This document shows positions 32,532-42,330 of a stretch of DNA of 64,000 nucleotides, in pieces. How positions within the stretch are numbered: the stretch's first letter is position 1; the number at the start of each line of letters is the position of its first letter. Below the pieces are notes generated by a model, which saw nothing but the letters and a program-made list of their open reading frames with translations, was not told the origin of the DNA and did no database searches. Source of the stretch: Lentzea cavernae (GTDB lineage: Bacteria > Actinomycetota > Actinomycetes > Mycobacteriales > Pseudonocardiaceae); NCBI RefSeq assembly GCF_014653695.1, contig NZ_BNAR01000005.1:124001-188000 (forward strand), read 5' to 3'. The position numbers were made by a program, and so were the translations under genes.

Positions 32532-35500
32532 TCACTTCAGGTCGTACGCGCGGATGATCGTCTGCTGGACGTCACCGCCCGCGTCCGCCGCACGGGCCTT
32601 GAACGACACGTTCTTGGCGCCGTGCGGGTGGACCAGCGTGAGCTGCCAGCCCGCCCGCGTCTTGCGCAGCGGCACCGGCTTCCACGTCGTGCCCTCGTCG
32701 TAGGACACCTGCACCGCCGGGGCCTTGATGTTCGTGACGGTGCCCGTTCCGTTGCGCTCCACCGTGATCGGCACGGTGACGACGCGTCCGGCGCGGTTGT
32801 TCGCGTCGAGCTGCGGCGCGAACCGCACGGCCAGCAACGGCACCGACTTGTACTGGTCACCCGGCACGTTCTCCGAGTGGAACGACCAGTCCGCGGTGAC
32901 CTTCGACGACTGCGAGTCGCGCGTCGCCTCGGTGTGGACGGTGAAGCGCTTCCTCTCCGCCGGTGCGTCCGGGATGTAGGCGTACCCGGACTCGGGTTGG
33001 TCGGAGATGACCTTGCCGTCCACGGTGACGGTGGTGCGGCCGGTGTTCGTGCTGAACCCGTACATGTTCTGCGCGCTGTGCAGCGGCAGGTCCAGGCGCA
33101 GCACGTTGCCCACGCGTCCGGCGAAGCGCACGGTTCCCGGCTGGTGCGGCACACCGGGGCCGTAGACGGCGCTGTTCCAGTGCTCGGTGACGGCCTTGCC
33201 GAGCTTGAACACGCGGGGCACGACCGAGAACTGGGAACCGAGGCTCGGGTACTCGCCGAGCTTCGTGAACTCCGTCAGCGCACCGTCCCACTCGACGCCG
33301 GGCGTGTAGAACTCCTTGAGCCGCAACGGCAACGGGCCGGAGGCGCCGCTGTCGCGCTGGCCGATCGAGCCCGGCACGCGTGCGTGCGTGACGGAGTTGA
33401 CGCGTGCGAGCTCGCGGTCCTTCACGGAGCGTTGGACGTTCGCGGGCACACGGGTCTTCTCGCCGATCCGCACGTGGTACTGGTACGGGCTTCCGGCGAA
33501 GGTGCCGTCGGCGGCCGGCTTGGCCAGCACGGACTCGGCGTAGAACTCGAACGTCGGCCACGACGTCTTCGACGGCAGGACGCGCACGGAGTCGAAGTTG
33601 TTCAGGTACCACGTTCCGCCGGTCTGGCCCCAGGTCGCGGTCATCAGGAACCCGAGGCCCGCCGTGGCGGCCTTCGCCTCCTTCGCCTCGACCGCGATCC
33701 CGACCTGGTTGCCCTTCCGGGCGTCGAACACGATCTCCGCGTCGGCGGTGACGTCCAGCGCCGGTTCGGTGAGCGTGGTGATCAGGCCGCTCTCCCGCGT
33801 GCTGATCGTGCCGTCGAGGAAGTACTTGCCCTTGGGCAGGCGCTGCACGAGCGTGCCGGACGGGTCGTAGCGGAAGTACGCCTGCGGCTGGTCGAGGCTG
33901 ACGAACCGGTAGTCGTAGTACTGCGACGGTGCGCCGGCGTGGTCGAGGAACTTGAGCGTCAAGTCGTAGCTCTCGACCTCCTTCACGACACCGATCGGCA
34001 CGCGCGCGCCGTCCGAGGACAGGACCACCGCGCCGTAGACGCCGTCCGGCACGTTGGCCTTCGTGTCCGCCGTGACCGTGGCGTCGGCCGTTCCACCCGC
34101 AGGGATGGTGAGCTTCGACGGCGAGACGCTGAACAGCCCGGCGGCCGCGGGCTTGACCTCGGCGACGCTCAGGTCGAGCGTCACCTCGGACGTGCCGTGG
34201 TTGCGGTAGGTCAGCTTCTGAGTGATGGGCTTGTCGTCGTCGTGCGGCCACAACGCGGTGCCCAGCGAGAAGCTGCCGTGGTTCGTGGAGACCCCGGCGG
34301 ACGCCGCGCGCCCCACGTCGAGACGTCCCGCGCCCTGCTCGTAGATGCTCAGAGACGGGTTGGGCTTGGCGGTGTTCATCAGCGCGGCCTTGATGTCCTC
34401 GGCCTTCCACGCTGGGTTCTTCGACGCGAGGATCGCCGCCGCTCCCGCCACGTGCGGGGTGGCCATCGACGTGCCGGACAACGCGACGTGACCTTCGTCC
34501 ACGGGCGTGCCGATCTGGCCGTTCTTCGCCTTGGCTGCCACGATGTCGACGCCCGGCGCGGTGATGTCGGGCTTGACGGCGTTGTTCGTCCAGCGCGGGC
34601 CGCGCGAGGAGAACTCGGCGAGGCTGTCGTCGCGGTTGACGGCGCCGACGGTGAGGGCGGCGTCGGCGGCGGCGGGCGAGCCGATGGGGCCACCGGAGTT
34701 GCCCGCGGCGACGACGAACAGCGAGCCGGTCTGCTCGGTGATGCGGTTGAGCGCGAGCGACATCGGGTCTGTGCCCTCATCGGGCCACGAGCTGCCGAGG
34801 CTCATGTTGACGACCTTGGCCTTGGTCGCGGCCCACTCCATGCCGGCGATGATGTCGCTCTCGCGGCCACCGCCGAAGTCGCCGAGCACCTTGCCGATGA
34901 CGAGCTTCGAGTCGGGCGCGATGCCCTTGTACTTGCCGTCGCCGGTCACGGTGGAGGCGACGTGCGTGCCGTGGCCGTGGCGGTCGTCGGTGGTGTCGCT
35001 GTCGGAGAAGTTCTTCGACTCCACGACGGCGCCCGCGAGGTCCGGGTGGGTCTCGTCGACACCGGTGTCGAGGATCGCGACGGTGACGTCCTTGCCGGTG
35101 AAGCCCTTCTCCCACGCCTGGGGCGCGCCGACCTGCGCGGCGCTGCGGTCCAGCGACGCGGTGACCTTGCCGTCGAGCCAGATCCTGCCGGTGCCCGCCG
35201 CCCGGGCACCGGCCCAGAACGAGCCGTCCTTGCCGACCGTGATCGCGTGCGAGCCGATGCTCGGCAACGACTCGGCGTTCGCCGCGCTGACCGCCTGCCC
35301 CTGCACGATCAGCGGGATCGTCCTGCTCGCCTTGTCGTCGTAGCCGGATCTGGCGAGCAGCGAGACGTCGAACAGGCGCTCGTCGAGCTCGCCGGAGTTG
35401 AGCCGCGCCTGGGCGTCGAGCGGGACGACGTGCAGGTCGCCGCGCGGGTCCGTGAAGCTGCGGAACCCGACGTTCTCCCTGCCCTGGGCGCCTCTGGCCT

Positions 35501-35669
35501 GGACGCGGCCGTTGTTGACGGTGACCTTGTCACCGGTGACGAGCGTGACCTCGGTGGTCAGCCCGCCGGCGTGCACCTGGTTCTCCTGCGGCGCCGCCGA
35601 AACAGGAACGGCTGCCGTGGCGGCAACCACGACAGCCGTCAGCCCGGCGGCGATGTGTGATCGTTTCAA
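32532..35669 (-). CDS. Secreted subtilisin-like serine protease (S8)
   Basis: 1045 aa. Signal peptide residues 1-25, a propeptide to about 180, then the S8 catalytic domain: D201 in ILDTGVDETHPDL, H233 in HGHGTHVAS, oxyanion N324 in AAGNSG and S401 in SGTSMATPHVAG. The remaining 600 residues are beta-rich extracellular domains (an immunoglobulin-like NHGTSEVTLDLSV region and later beta-sandwich repeats). The architecture matches large actinomycete exo-subtilases that degrade extracellular protein. Monocistronic, with its own strong terminator. Confidence 0.95.
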   Translation of the reverse strand: MKRSHIAAGLTAVVVAATAAVPVSAAPQENQVHAGGLTTEVTLVTGDKVTVNNGRVQARGAQGRENVGFRSFTDPRGDLHVVPLDAQARLNSGELDERLFDVSLLARSGYDDKASRTIPLIVQGQAVSAANAESLPSIGSHAITVGKDGSFWAGARAAGTGRIWLDGKVTASLDRSAAQVGAPQAWEKGFTGKDVTVAILDTGVDETHPDLAGAVVESKNFSDSDTTDDRHGHGTHVASTVTGDGKYKGIAPDSKLVIGKVLGDFGGGRESDIIAGMEWAATKAKVVNMSLGSSWPDEGTDPMSLALNRITEQTGSLFVVAAGNSGGPIGSPAAADAALTVGAVNRDDSLAEFSSRGPRWTNNAVKPDITAPGVDIVAAKAKNGQIGTPVDEGHVALSGTSMATPHVAGAAAILASKNPAWKAEDIKAALMNTAKPNPSLSIYEQGAGRLDVGRAASAGVSTNHGSFSLGTALWPHDDDKPITQKLTYRNHGTSEVTLDLSVAEVKPAAAGLFSVSPSKLTIPAGGTADATVTADTKANVPDGVYGAVVLSSDGARVPIGVVKEVESYDLTLKFLDHAGAPSQYYDYRFVSLDQPQAYFRYDPSGTLVQRLPKGKYFLDGTISTRESGLITTLTEPALDVTADAEIVFDARKGNQVGIAVEAKEAKAATAGLGFLMTATWGQTGGTWYLNNFDSVRVLPSKTSWPTFEFYAESVLAKPAADGTFAGSPYQYHVRIGEKTRVPANVQRSVKDRELARVNSVTHARVPGSIGQRDSGASGPLPLRLKEFYTPGVEWDGALTEFTKLGEYPSLGSQFSVVPRVFKLGKAVTEHWNSAVYGPGVPHQPGTVRFAGRVGNVLRLDLPLHSAQNMYGFSTNTGRTTVTVDGKVISDQPESGYAYIPDAPAERKRFTVHTEATRDSQSSKVTADWSFHSENVPGDQYKSVPLLAVRFAPQLDANNRAGRVVTVPITVERNGTGTVTNIKAPAVQVSYDEGTTWKPVPLRKTRAGWQLTLVHPHGAKNVSFKARAADAGGDVQQTIIRAYDLK

Positions 35670-35764
35670 CGCGAACTCCCCTAGTTCACTGAAGAAGGAA
35701 TAGCCCTCAGTGACTAGGACACTTCGTACGGTGGCCGCGTTGCAGCCGCGATCACGTCACGCGT

Positions 35765-36457
35765 TCACAGAACCGTCTGGATGGCCCGTTCGACGGCCGC
35801 CTCGACGTGCAGGCGGGTGGTCGGGAACACCGGAACGGGCACGTCAGCCTGCGAGATCAGCAGTTCGATCTCGGTACACCCGAGAATCACGCCCTCCGCC
35901 CCTTCGAACCGTGCGATCACGTCTTGATAGGCGCGGCGCGACTGCTCGCGGACGATGCCGAGACACAGCTCGTCGTAGATGATCCGGTGCACCGTCGCAC
36001 GGTCCTCCTCAGACGGCAGCAGCACCTTCAGACCGTGCGCCTCCAGCCGTTCGCGGTAGAACGCCTGGTCCATGGTGAACCCGGTCCCGAGCAGCCCGAC
36101 CGTGGTGAACCCGGCCCGCGTGATCGCCTGCGCCGTCGTGTCCCCGAGGTGGATCACCGGGATGTCGACCGCCGCCTGCACCTGGTCGAACACCTTGTGC
36201 ATGGTGTTCGTGCAGATCAGCAGGAAGTCGGCCCCACCCGCCTGCACCTGCGCGGCGGCCTCGGCCAGCGCCTTGCCCGCGTCGTCCCACCGGCCCTCGA
36301 CCTGCATGCGTTCGATCTCGGCGAAGTCGACGGAGTGCAGCACGACCTTCGCGGAGTGCAGCCCGCCCACCCGTTCGCGCACGAGCACGTTCGCGAGCCG
36401 GTAGTACTCCGCGCTGCTCTCCCAGCTCATCCCGCCCAGCATTCCGATCGTCAGCAT
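35765..36457 (-). CDS. Aspartate/glutamate racemase family protein
   Basis: 230 aa from ATG 36457. Cysteine-pair racemase: MLGGMSWESSAEYYRLAN, first catalytic Cys in LLICTNTMH and second in VILGCTEIELL. Similar to YgeA/RacX amino-acid racemases, probably making D-amino acids. Nine bases after the TIGR03086 gene and likely co-transcribed with it. Confidence 0.9.
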   Translation of the reverse strand: MLTIGMLGGMSWESSAEYYRLANVLVRERVGGLHSAKVVLHSVDFAEIERMQVEGRWDDAGKALAEAAAQVQAGGADFLLICTNTMHKVFDQVQAAVDIPVIHLGDTTAQAITRAGFTTVGLLGTGFTMDQAFYRERLEAHGLKVLLPSEEDRATVHRIIYDELCLGIVREQSRRAYQDVIARFEGAEGVILGCTEIELLISQADVPVPVFPTTRLHVEAAVERAIQTVL

Positions 36458-36465
36458 GGCACCAG

Positions 36466-37020
36466 TCAAGCACTCCACCGCGGGTCGCGACCGGTGGTGG
36501 CCAGCAGCCGCTCGAACGGCGAGGCGTCGGCCGGTGCCGCGACGGCCTCCTTGAACACCTTCCACTCGACGGCCATCGGCCCCATCTGGCCGACCAGGCC
36601 CTCGACCTCGGCGAACACCTCGGGGTCGGGCTCGAAGCGCTGCCCGGTCGCCTGCGCGAGGTCGGACATGTGGATGGTGAGGTCGAGCAGCGCCAGGCCG
36701 CCGACGGTCTGCGCGGGCAGGTTCATGTTCCCGGCGATGCCCTCGGTGGCGCCCGGCTCACCCCACGCCTCGACGAGCTTCGCCGTCTCGGCGGGGTACT
36801 GAGCGCGCCAGTCCGGGTAGGACGGGGTGTGGCTGAAGTCGGCGTCCTGCTTCGCCGCGAGCTTCTGGAACTCGACGACGACGTGCAGCAGGTGGTCGAG
36901 CAGGGCGCGGACGTCGTAGTCGGCGCACGGGGTGGGCTTGGTCAGGTCGTCGTCGGAGATGGTCGCGATGACGGGCAGTGCGTGGTCGCGGGCCCGGTCG
37001 AGCAGAACGCTGAGCTTCAT
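36466..37020 (-). CDS. TIGR03086-family mycothiol-type metalloprotein
   Basis: 184 aa from ATG 37020. Starts MKLSVLLDRARDHALPVIA, with TPCADYDVRALLDHLLHVV (metal His) and LLDLTIHMSDLAQATGQ. Second member of the family in this window. Divergent from an AraC-type regulator across 67 bp, which probably controls it and the racemase. Confidence 0.9.
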   Translation of the reverse strand: MKLSVLLDRARDHALPVIATISDDDLTKPTPCADYDVRALLDHLLHVVVEFQKLAAKQDADFSHTPSYPDWRAQYPAETAKLVEAWGEPGATEGIAGNMNLPAQTVGGLALLDLTIHMSDLAQATGQRFEPDPEVFAEVEGLVGQMGPMAVEWKVFKEAVAAPADASPFERLLATTGRDPRWSA

Positions 37021-37087
37021 GGTCGTGAGCCTATTTCCGGGCGTATCGGCGTTCTTGAAGAAACGCGCCAACCTAGGATTCCCTTTT

Positions 37088-37858
37088 ATGCAGGGACCGC
37101 GCCGCGACACTCGGGGGATCGTGGACGCGCGCGAGCTGTTCGCCCGCGTGCGGTTCCGCCGCCGCATGCCGTGCCCCGAGCTGCAGCCGTACCTGGAGCA
37201 CTACTGGCTGATCGACGGTGAGCTGGATGCGCCGTACACCACGCACGTCGTCCCGCATCCGTCCGTGAACGTCGTCTTCGAACGCGGACACGACCGGCCG
37301 GAGATCGCCGGCGTGGGGCTGGGGCTGTTCAGCCGCGTGCTGGACGGTCGGATCCGGGTGGCGGGGGTGCAGTTCCGGCCCGGTGGGTTCCGGCCGTTCC
37401 GGAGCGAGCCGGTGTCGGAGTGGACCGGTCGGCACGTTCGGCTCGACGTGCCGTCGTCGCTGGTGCTGGACGTGGAGGACGAGGACGAGCGGGTGGCCGC
37501 GCTCGACGCGTTCCTGCTCGGGCTCGGGCCGGTGCCCGATCCGCAGGCGACGCTGGCGATGGAGCTGGTGCAACGCATCCGGGACGACCGGTCGGTGCGG
37601 CGGGTCTCGGACTTCGCGCGGGACTGCGGTGTGGCGGTGCGGACGATGCAACGGCTGTTCGCGGACTACGTCGGGGTGAGCCCGAAGTGGGTGATCCTGC
37701 GGTATCGCATCCACGAGGCGTTGGAGCGTGCCGAGTCGGAGGTGGAGTGGGCTCACCTGGCCGCCGACCTCGGTTATAGCGACCAGGCGCACCTCGTGCG
37801 GGACTTCACGCAGACTGTGGGCGTCTCCCCCACGGCGTACGCGCGCGCTCTCACGTGA
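37088..37858 (+). CDS. AraC-family regulator
   Basis: 256 aa from ATG 37088. N-terminal sensor domain of the DUF6597 type (PYLEHYWLIDGELD, GVQFRPGGFRPF) and a C-terminal AraC HTH pair (VSDFARDCGVAVRTMQRLFADYVGVSPKWV, AADLGYSDQAHLVRDF). The likely target is the divergent TIGR03086-racemase operon. The 3' end overlaps the convergent VOC gene by 8 bp. Confidence 0.92.
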   Translation: MQGPRRDTRGIVDARELFARVRFRRRMPCPELQPYLEHYWLIDGELDAPYTTHVVPHPSVNVVFERGHDRPEIAGVGLGLFSRVLDGRIRVAGVQFRPGGFRPFRSEPVSEWTGRHVRLDVPSSLVLDVEDEDERVAALDAFLLGLGPVPDPQATLAMELVQRIRDDRSVRRVSDFARDCGVAVRTMQRLFADYVGVSPKWVILRYRIHEALERAESEVEWAHLAADLGYSDQAHLVRDFTQTVGVSPTAYARALT

Positions 37859-38288
37859 GGTACTCGCACAGTTCGACGAGGATGCCTTCGGGTCCGCGCA
37901 CGTAGCAGGTCCGCAGGAGGTTCTCGTAGGTCTCGACGTTCCTGACGACCTCGGCGCCGTGGGGCTCGAGGCGGGCGAGGGTGTCGTCGAGGTCGTCGAC
38001 GGTGAAGGCGACGTGCCGCAGGCCGAGGGCGTTGATCGGGGCGTGTGAGCCGCCGTCGATGCTCTGCGGGGCCTGGAACTGGCTGAACTCGATCCGGTAC
38101 CGGTCGTCCGGGGTCTTCATCATCGCGATCTCGCTGACCGAGCCGTCGAGTCCGATGACGCCGTCCACGAACGCGCCCTCCATGTGCGCCTTGCCCTCGA
38201 GCTCCATGCCGAGCGCCTCGAAGAACGCGACGGCGGCCGCGAGGTCGGTGACGGTCATTCCGACGTGGTGCATGCTCTGGATGCTCAT
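37851..38288 (-). CDS. VOC/glyoxalase-family protein
   Basis: 145 aa from ATG 38288. MHHVGMTVTDLAAAVAFFEALGMELEG and the second module LRHVAFTVDDLDDTLARLE ending GPEGILVELCEYL. Metal-binding His and Glu residues are placed as in glyoxalase I/dioxygenase relatives. Divergent from a LysE transporter gene. Confidence 0.9.
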   Translation of the reverse strand: MSIQSMHHVGMTVTDLAAAVAFFEALGMELEGKAHMEGAFVDGVIGLDGSVSEIAMMKTPDDRYRIEFSQFQAPQSIDGGSHAPINALGLRHVAFTVDDLDDTLARLEPHGAEVVRNVETYENLLRTCYVRGPEGILVELCEYLT

Positions 38289-38396
38289 GTCCTGGGGACG
38301 GAGCCGCCGACGCGTTCTCGACGTCCGAAGTGGTCCAGTTTCGCGGGCCGTTTGTGGCTCTCCTGGTTGGACCGCTTTGGCGGCACAGTCAGCGGC

Positions 38397-38987
38397 ATGA
38401 CTCTCGCCTTCCTGATCACGACGTTGATCGCGGTCGCCACTCCCGGCACCGGGGTGCTGTACACGTTGTCCGCCGGTCTCGCGCACGGGCGCAAGGCGAG
38501 CGTGATCGCCGCGTTCGGCTGCACGCTGGGGATCGTGCCGCACGTGCTGGCCACGGTCACCGGCCTCGCGGCGTTGCTGCACGCGAGCGCGCTGGCGTTC
38601 GAGATCGTGAAGTACCTGGGCGTCGCGTACCTCGTGTACCTGGCGTGGGCGACGTTGCGGGACAAGAGCGATCTGGTCGTGGACACGTCCGCCGCGCCGA
38701 CCTCGGCGCGCAAGGTCGTGGTGTCGGCGGTGCTGATCAACCTGCTCAACCCGAAGCTCACCATCTTCTTCGTGGCGTTCCTGCCGCAGTTCGCGACGGG
38801 ATTCGGGCAGATGGTGACGCTGAGCGCGGTGTTCATGGCGCTGACGTTCGTGGTGTTCGCCGTGTACGGGGTGTTCGCGGCGTCGATGCGTGACCGCGTG
38901 CTGGCGCGACCGCGGGTGGTCGTGTGGCTGCGCCGGTTCTTCGCTGCCTCGTTCGCGGCGCTGGGGGCGAAGCTCGCCTTGTCCTAG
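38397..38987 (+). CDS. LysE/RhtB-family amino-acid exporter
   Basis: 196 aa from ATG 38397, about six membrane helices. Family start FLITTLIAVATPGTGVLYTLSAGLAHGRKAS and the conserved LINLLNPKLTIFFVAFLPQF. Exports amino acids or homoserine-lactone-like molecules. Its 3' end overlaps the convergent AraC gene by four bases. Confidence 0.93.
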   Translation: MTLAFLITTLIAVATPGTGVLYTLSAGLAHGRKASVIAAFGCTLGIVPHVLATVTGLAALLHASALAFEIVKYLGVAYLVYLAWATLRDKSDLVVDTSAAPTSARKVVVSAVLINLLNPKLTIFFVAFLPQFATGFGQMVTLSAVFMALTFVVFAVYGVFAASMRDRVLARPRVVVWLRRFFAASFAALGAKLALS

Positions 38988-40027
38988 CGTTTCGGCCGCG
39001 CGTGCAGTGCGGCGCGGAACTCTCGTGGTGACATGCCGGCAACGCGTCGAAAAGCGGTGCTGAAAGCACTTTCGGACTGGTATCCGATGGCCTCGGCTAT
39101 GGCCGTGAGCGAGTCCTCCCTGCGCAGCGCGGCACGCGCCAGCTGCATCCGCCACTCGATGAGGTAGTCGAGAGGAGGCCTTCCCACCCTGCTCCTGAAG
39201 TTCACGGCGAAGGCCGACCTCGACATCATCGCGATTCCCGCGAGTTCTTCGAGCGTCCAGCGATGGCGTGGATCGGCGTGCACGGCCCGCAGTGCCGCCC
39301 CGATCCCGTCATCGGCGACGGACGCGAGCCATCCCAGGGGCTCGTGGGACGAACCGGCGTGCGACCTCAGCATGTGCACCAGGAGGATCTGGGCCAGGTG
39401 CTCGAGCACGAGGGACCTGCCCGCCTTCTGCGTCTCCATCTCGTGGACGAGGATGGTCGCGATGTTCCAGAGCAGCGTTCCGTCGGCATCGTCGGCTTTG
39501 ACGACCACGGCCGGGGGAAGCGAGGAGAACAGGGTCGACGAATCGGAATCCCGGAACTCGAAGTCGACGCTGCACGTGTACGTGACGGCACCTTCGGAGA
39601 CCTCGGTTTTCTCCTGCGGAGGTCCGCTCGAATCACGGGCTGCCTCGATGGAGCTCCCGAGTCCATAAGGGGGTGGATTTCCCAAGAGGTAGAAATCGCC
39701 CGTGTTCAGGAAAATGGGTTCCAGTCCGTCGACGCACAGCCAGCACTCGCCTTCCACGACCACACCGAGCTTGATGTGCGGGAAAGGTGAGAACTGGGCG
39801 CCCCACGGTGCTGCCGCCCGCAGTGGCACAGGAGCGACGGTCTGAGGCCGTGCCAGCGCCAGAGCGTCCCGGAAGGGGTCGTGAGCATCAAGGGTGACCT
39901 CAGCCCTGGACGATCGGTAAAGATTACTGGACTCCACGTTATGGACTATACGCCCGATGCTGGGAACGATCATGTCTGACGGCGGGAGCTGCCAGGTGCG
40001 AGAAGCCTGCTCCCGCCGAATCGACAC
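38984..40027 (-). CDS. AraC-family regulator with cupin sensor domain
   Basis: 347 aa (GTG 40027; ATG 39973 would be 18 residues shorter). N-terminal AraC-binding cupin (FSPFPHIKLGVVVEGECWLCVDG) and a C-terminal double HTH (LEELAGIAMMSRSAFAVNFRSRVGRPPLDYL, IAEAIGYQSESAFSTAFRRVAGMSP). Divergent from an aldo/keto reductase gene only 18-72 bp away; AraC_6-type regulators commonly control such oxidoreductases. Confidence 0.93.
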   Translation of the reverse strand: MSIRREQASRTWQLPPSDMIVPSIGRIVHNVESSNLYRSSRAEVTLDAHDPFRDALALARPQTVAPVPLRAAAPWGAQFSPFPHIKLGVVVEGECWLCVDGLEPIFLNTGDFYLLGNPPPYGLGSSIEAARDSSGPPQEKTEVSEGAVTYTCSVDFEFRDSDSSTLFSSLPPAVVVKADDADGTLLWNIATILVHEMETQKAGRSLVLEHLAQILLVHMLRSHAGSSHEPLGWLASVADDGIGAALRAVHADPRHRWTLEELAGIAMMSRSAFAVNFRSRVGRPPLDYLIEWRMQLARAALRREDSLTAIAEAIGYQSESAFSTAFRRVAGMSPREFRAALHARPKR

Positions 40028-40045
40028 GAGGGGCGAAGAAAACTA

Positions 40046-41056
40046 ATGCGTTACCGATTTCTCGGCAGGTCCGGGTTGCGGGTGTCGGAGTTGTCGCTGG
40101 GGACGGGCAATTTCGGCACCCGCTGGGGACATGGCGCGGACGCCGCCGAGGCGAAGGCGATGTACGACACCTACAGGGAGGCGGGAGGGAACTTCATCGA
40201 CACCGCTTCCAACTACCAGGCGGGAGAGGCTGAGGAACAGCTCTCCGACATCCTCTCCGCCGATCGCGAGGACGTGGTCCTGGCGACGAAGTTCACCATG
40301 GGCACTTCCGCGAGCAGCGGCCTGCACGTGACCGGGAACAGCCGGAAGGCGATGGTCCAGTCCCTGGAGCAGAGCTTGCGCCGCCTGGGCACCGACCGCG
40401 TGGACGTGTTCTGGGCCCACGCGGCCGACGAGTCCACGTCCATCGAGGAGATCGTGCGGGCCTTCGACGATCTGATTCGCGCCGGCAAGATCCTCTACGC
40501 CGGTCTCTCGAACTTCCCCGCGTGGCGGGTGGCGACGGGAGTCACCCTGGCACAGCAGCAGGGGTGGGCCGCTCCCCTCGCGATCCAGGTCGAGTACAGC
40601 CTCGTGGAGCGGGGTGCCGAGCGCGAGCTGGTGCCGATGGCGGACGCCTTCGGTCTGAGCGTCCTCGGGTACTCGCCTCTCGGCGGCGGTCTTCTGACAG
40701 GCAAGTACCGGCGGGGCGCGACAGGGCGCGCGCAGAGCTCGATCAGCCAGTTCCTCCACCGCGAGGACGACCCCGCCAAGGCCAAGGTCCTGGACGCCGT
40801 CGAGAGCGTCGCGGCGGAACTCGAGACGACTCCGGAGCGCGTGGCGCTCAGGTGGTCGATGTCGAAGGGGGTTCTCCCCATCGTCGGTCCGAGGAGCGTG
40901 GACCAGCTCACCTCCCACCTCGCGGCCGGCGAGCTGGACATCTCGGGCCGGCAGCTCGATCTGCTGGACGAGGTGAGCGCGCCCCAGCTGGGATACCCCC
41001 ACGGGATGTGGTCCGAGCACGAACGGGTCGAGAAGAAGCGATTCGCCCAGCCGTGA
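40046..41056 (+). CDS. Aldo/keto reductase
   Basis: 336 aa. Catalytic tetrad in place: D52 and Y57 in NFIDTASNYQ, K82 in LATKF, and the His in DVFWAHAAD. The NADPH site near the C-terminus includes IVGPRSVDQL. Of the YghZ/aryl-alcohol dehydrogenase-like branch. Probably reduces aldehydes under control of the divergent AraC regulator. Confidence 0.94.
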   Translation: MRYRFLGRSGLRVSELSLGTGNFGTRWGHGADAAEAKAMYDTYREAGGNFIDTASNYQAGEAEEQLSDILSADREDVVLATKFTMGTSASSGLHVTGNSRKAMVQSLEQSLRRLGTDRVDVFWAHAADESTSIEEIVRAFDDLIRAGKILYAGLSNFPAWRVATGVTLAQQQGWAAPLAIQVEYSLVERGAERELVPMADAFGLSVLGYSPLGGGLLTGKYRRGATGRAQSSISQFLHREDDPAKAKVLDAVESVAAELETTPERVALRWSMSKGVLPIVGPRSVDQLTSHLAAGELDISGRQLDLLDEVSAPQLGYPHGMWSEHERVEKKRFAQP

Positions 41057-41078
41057 GAAGTGTCGGGCAGCGGGGTGC

Positions 41079-42323
41079 CTAACAGGCGGCGGCGCGTTCG
41101 AGCAGCAGCGTGCGTTCGCGTTCGTTGCGGGTGAGCGAGGCGGCTTTCTCGAACTCGGCCTTCGCCTCTGCGGTGCGCCCGAGCTTGACGAGGAAGTCGC
41201 CCCGCACGCTGGGCAGCAGGTGGTAGCCCTGCAAGGCTTTCTCGCCCGCGATCTCGTCGACCAGCGCGAGGCCGGCGGCGGGCCCGAAGGCCATCGACAA
41301 CGCCACCGCGCGGTTGAGCTCGACGATCGGGGACGGCGAGATCTGCGCGAGCACCTGGTAGAGGGCGGCGATGCGCTGCCAGTCGGTGTCCTCGGCCTTG
41401 CGCGCACGGGCGTGGCACGCGGCGAGGGCGGCCTGCAGGTAGTAGGGGCCGGGTGGCTGGTTGAGCGCTTCGGCGCGTTCGAGTGCCTTCAGTCCGCGGC
41501 CGATGAGCAGCCAGTCCCAGCGGCCGCGGTCCTGCTTCAGCAGCAGCACGGGTTCGCCGCCGGGACCGGTGCGGGCCTTGGTGCGGGAGGCCTGGATCTC
41601 CATCAGCGCGACCAGGCCGTGGACCTCGGCTTCCTTGGGCGCGAGCTCGGCGAGCACGCGGCCCAGGCGCAGTGCTTCGGCGCAGAGTTCGGGGCGCAGC
41701 CAGTCGTCGCCCTGCGTGGCGGAGTAGCCCTCGTTGAAGATCAGGTAGAGCACCTCGAGGACGCTGGCCAGCCGGGTCGCGAGTTCGGGGCCTTCGGGGA
41801 CCTCGAACGGCACACCGGCGTCGGCGAGGGCCTTCTTGGCCCGCACGATGCGCTGGGCGACGGTCGCGTCGCTGACCAGGAACGCGCGGGCGATCTCCTC
41901 GGTCTTGAGGCCGCCGAGCATCTTGAGCGTGAGCGCGACCCGTGCCTCGGTGCCCAGGACGGGGTGGCAGGCGGTGAACATGAGGCTCAGGAGGTCGTCG
42001 CCGATCTCGTCCTCGATGCCCTCGGAGGCGTCCGGCGTGGCCTCCTGGACGTCGCGGCCGATCTCCTCGACCTTGCGGTTGAAGTTCTCGCGCCTGCGGA
42101 TCTGGTCGATCGCCCGCCGTTTCGCCGCCGTCATCAGCCACGCGCCGGGGTTCTTCGGGACGCCCTGTTCCGGCCACTGCTCCAGCGCCTGGACCAGCGC
42201 GTCCTGCGCCATCTCCTCGGCGAGGCCGACGTCGCGCACGTACCTGGCCAGCGCGGCGATGACCTTCGCCGACTCCATCCGCCAGACCGCGTCGACGGTG
42301 CGGTGCACCGAGGTAGCCCCCAT
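41079..42323 (-). CDS. ECF42-type RNA polymerase sigma factor with C-terminal extension
   Basis: 414 aa. Sigma region 2 (LARYVRDVGLAEEMAQDALVQALEQW, GAWLMTAAKRRAIDQIRR) and region 4 (KTEEIARAFLVSDATVAQRIVRAKKAL), then the long DUF6596/TPR-like C-terminal domain (YLIFNEGYSAT; LNRAVALSMAFGPAAGLALVDEI) that defines this group and replaces an anti-sigma factor. The gene starts seven bases after a YCII-like gene, its usual partner. Confidence 0.95.
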   Translation of the reverse strand: MGATSVHRTVDAVWRMESAKVIAALARYVRDVGLAEEMAQDALVQALEQWPEQGVPKNPGAWLMTAAKRRAIDQIRRRENFNRKVEEIGRDVQEATPDASEGIEDEIGDDLLSLMFTACHPVLGTEARVALTLKMLGGLKTEEIARAFLVSDATVAQRIVRAKKALADAGVPFEVPEGPELATRLASVLEVLYLIFNEGYSATQGDDWLRPELCAEALRLGRVLAELAPKEAEVHGLVALMEIQASRTKARTGPGGEPVLLLKQDRGRWDWLLIGRGLKALERAEALNQPPGPYYLQAALAACHARARKAEDTDWQRIAALYQVLAQISPSPIVELNRAVALSMAFGPAAGLALVDEIAGEKALQGYHLLPSVRGDFLVKLGRTAEAKAEFEKAASLTRNERERTLLLERAAAC

Positions 42324-42330
42324 GGGGGCA

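Noticed and set aside
32622..35660. 1012-aa open frame on the + strand
   Set aside because: Antisense shadow of the subtilase gene: low-complexity Arg/Gly/Val/Asp composition, no domains, and opposite a protein with a complete catalytic triad.
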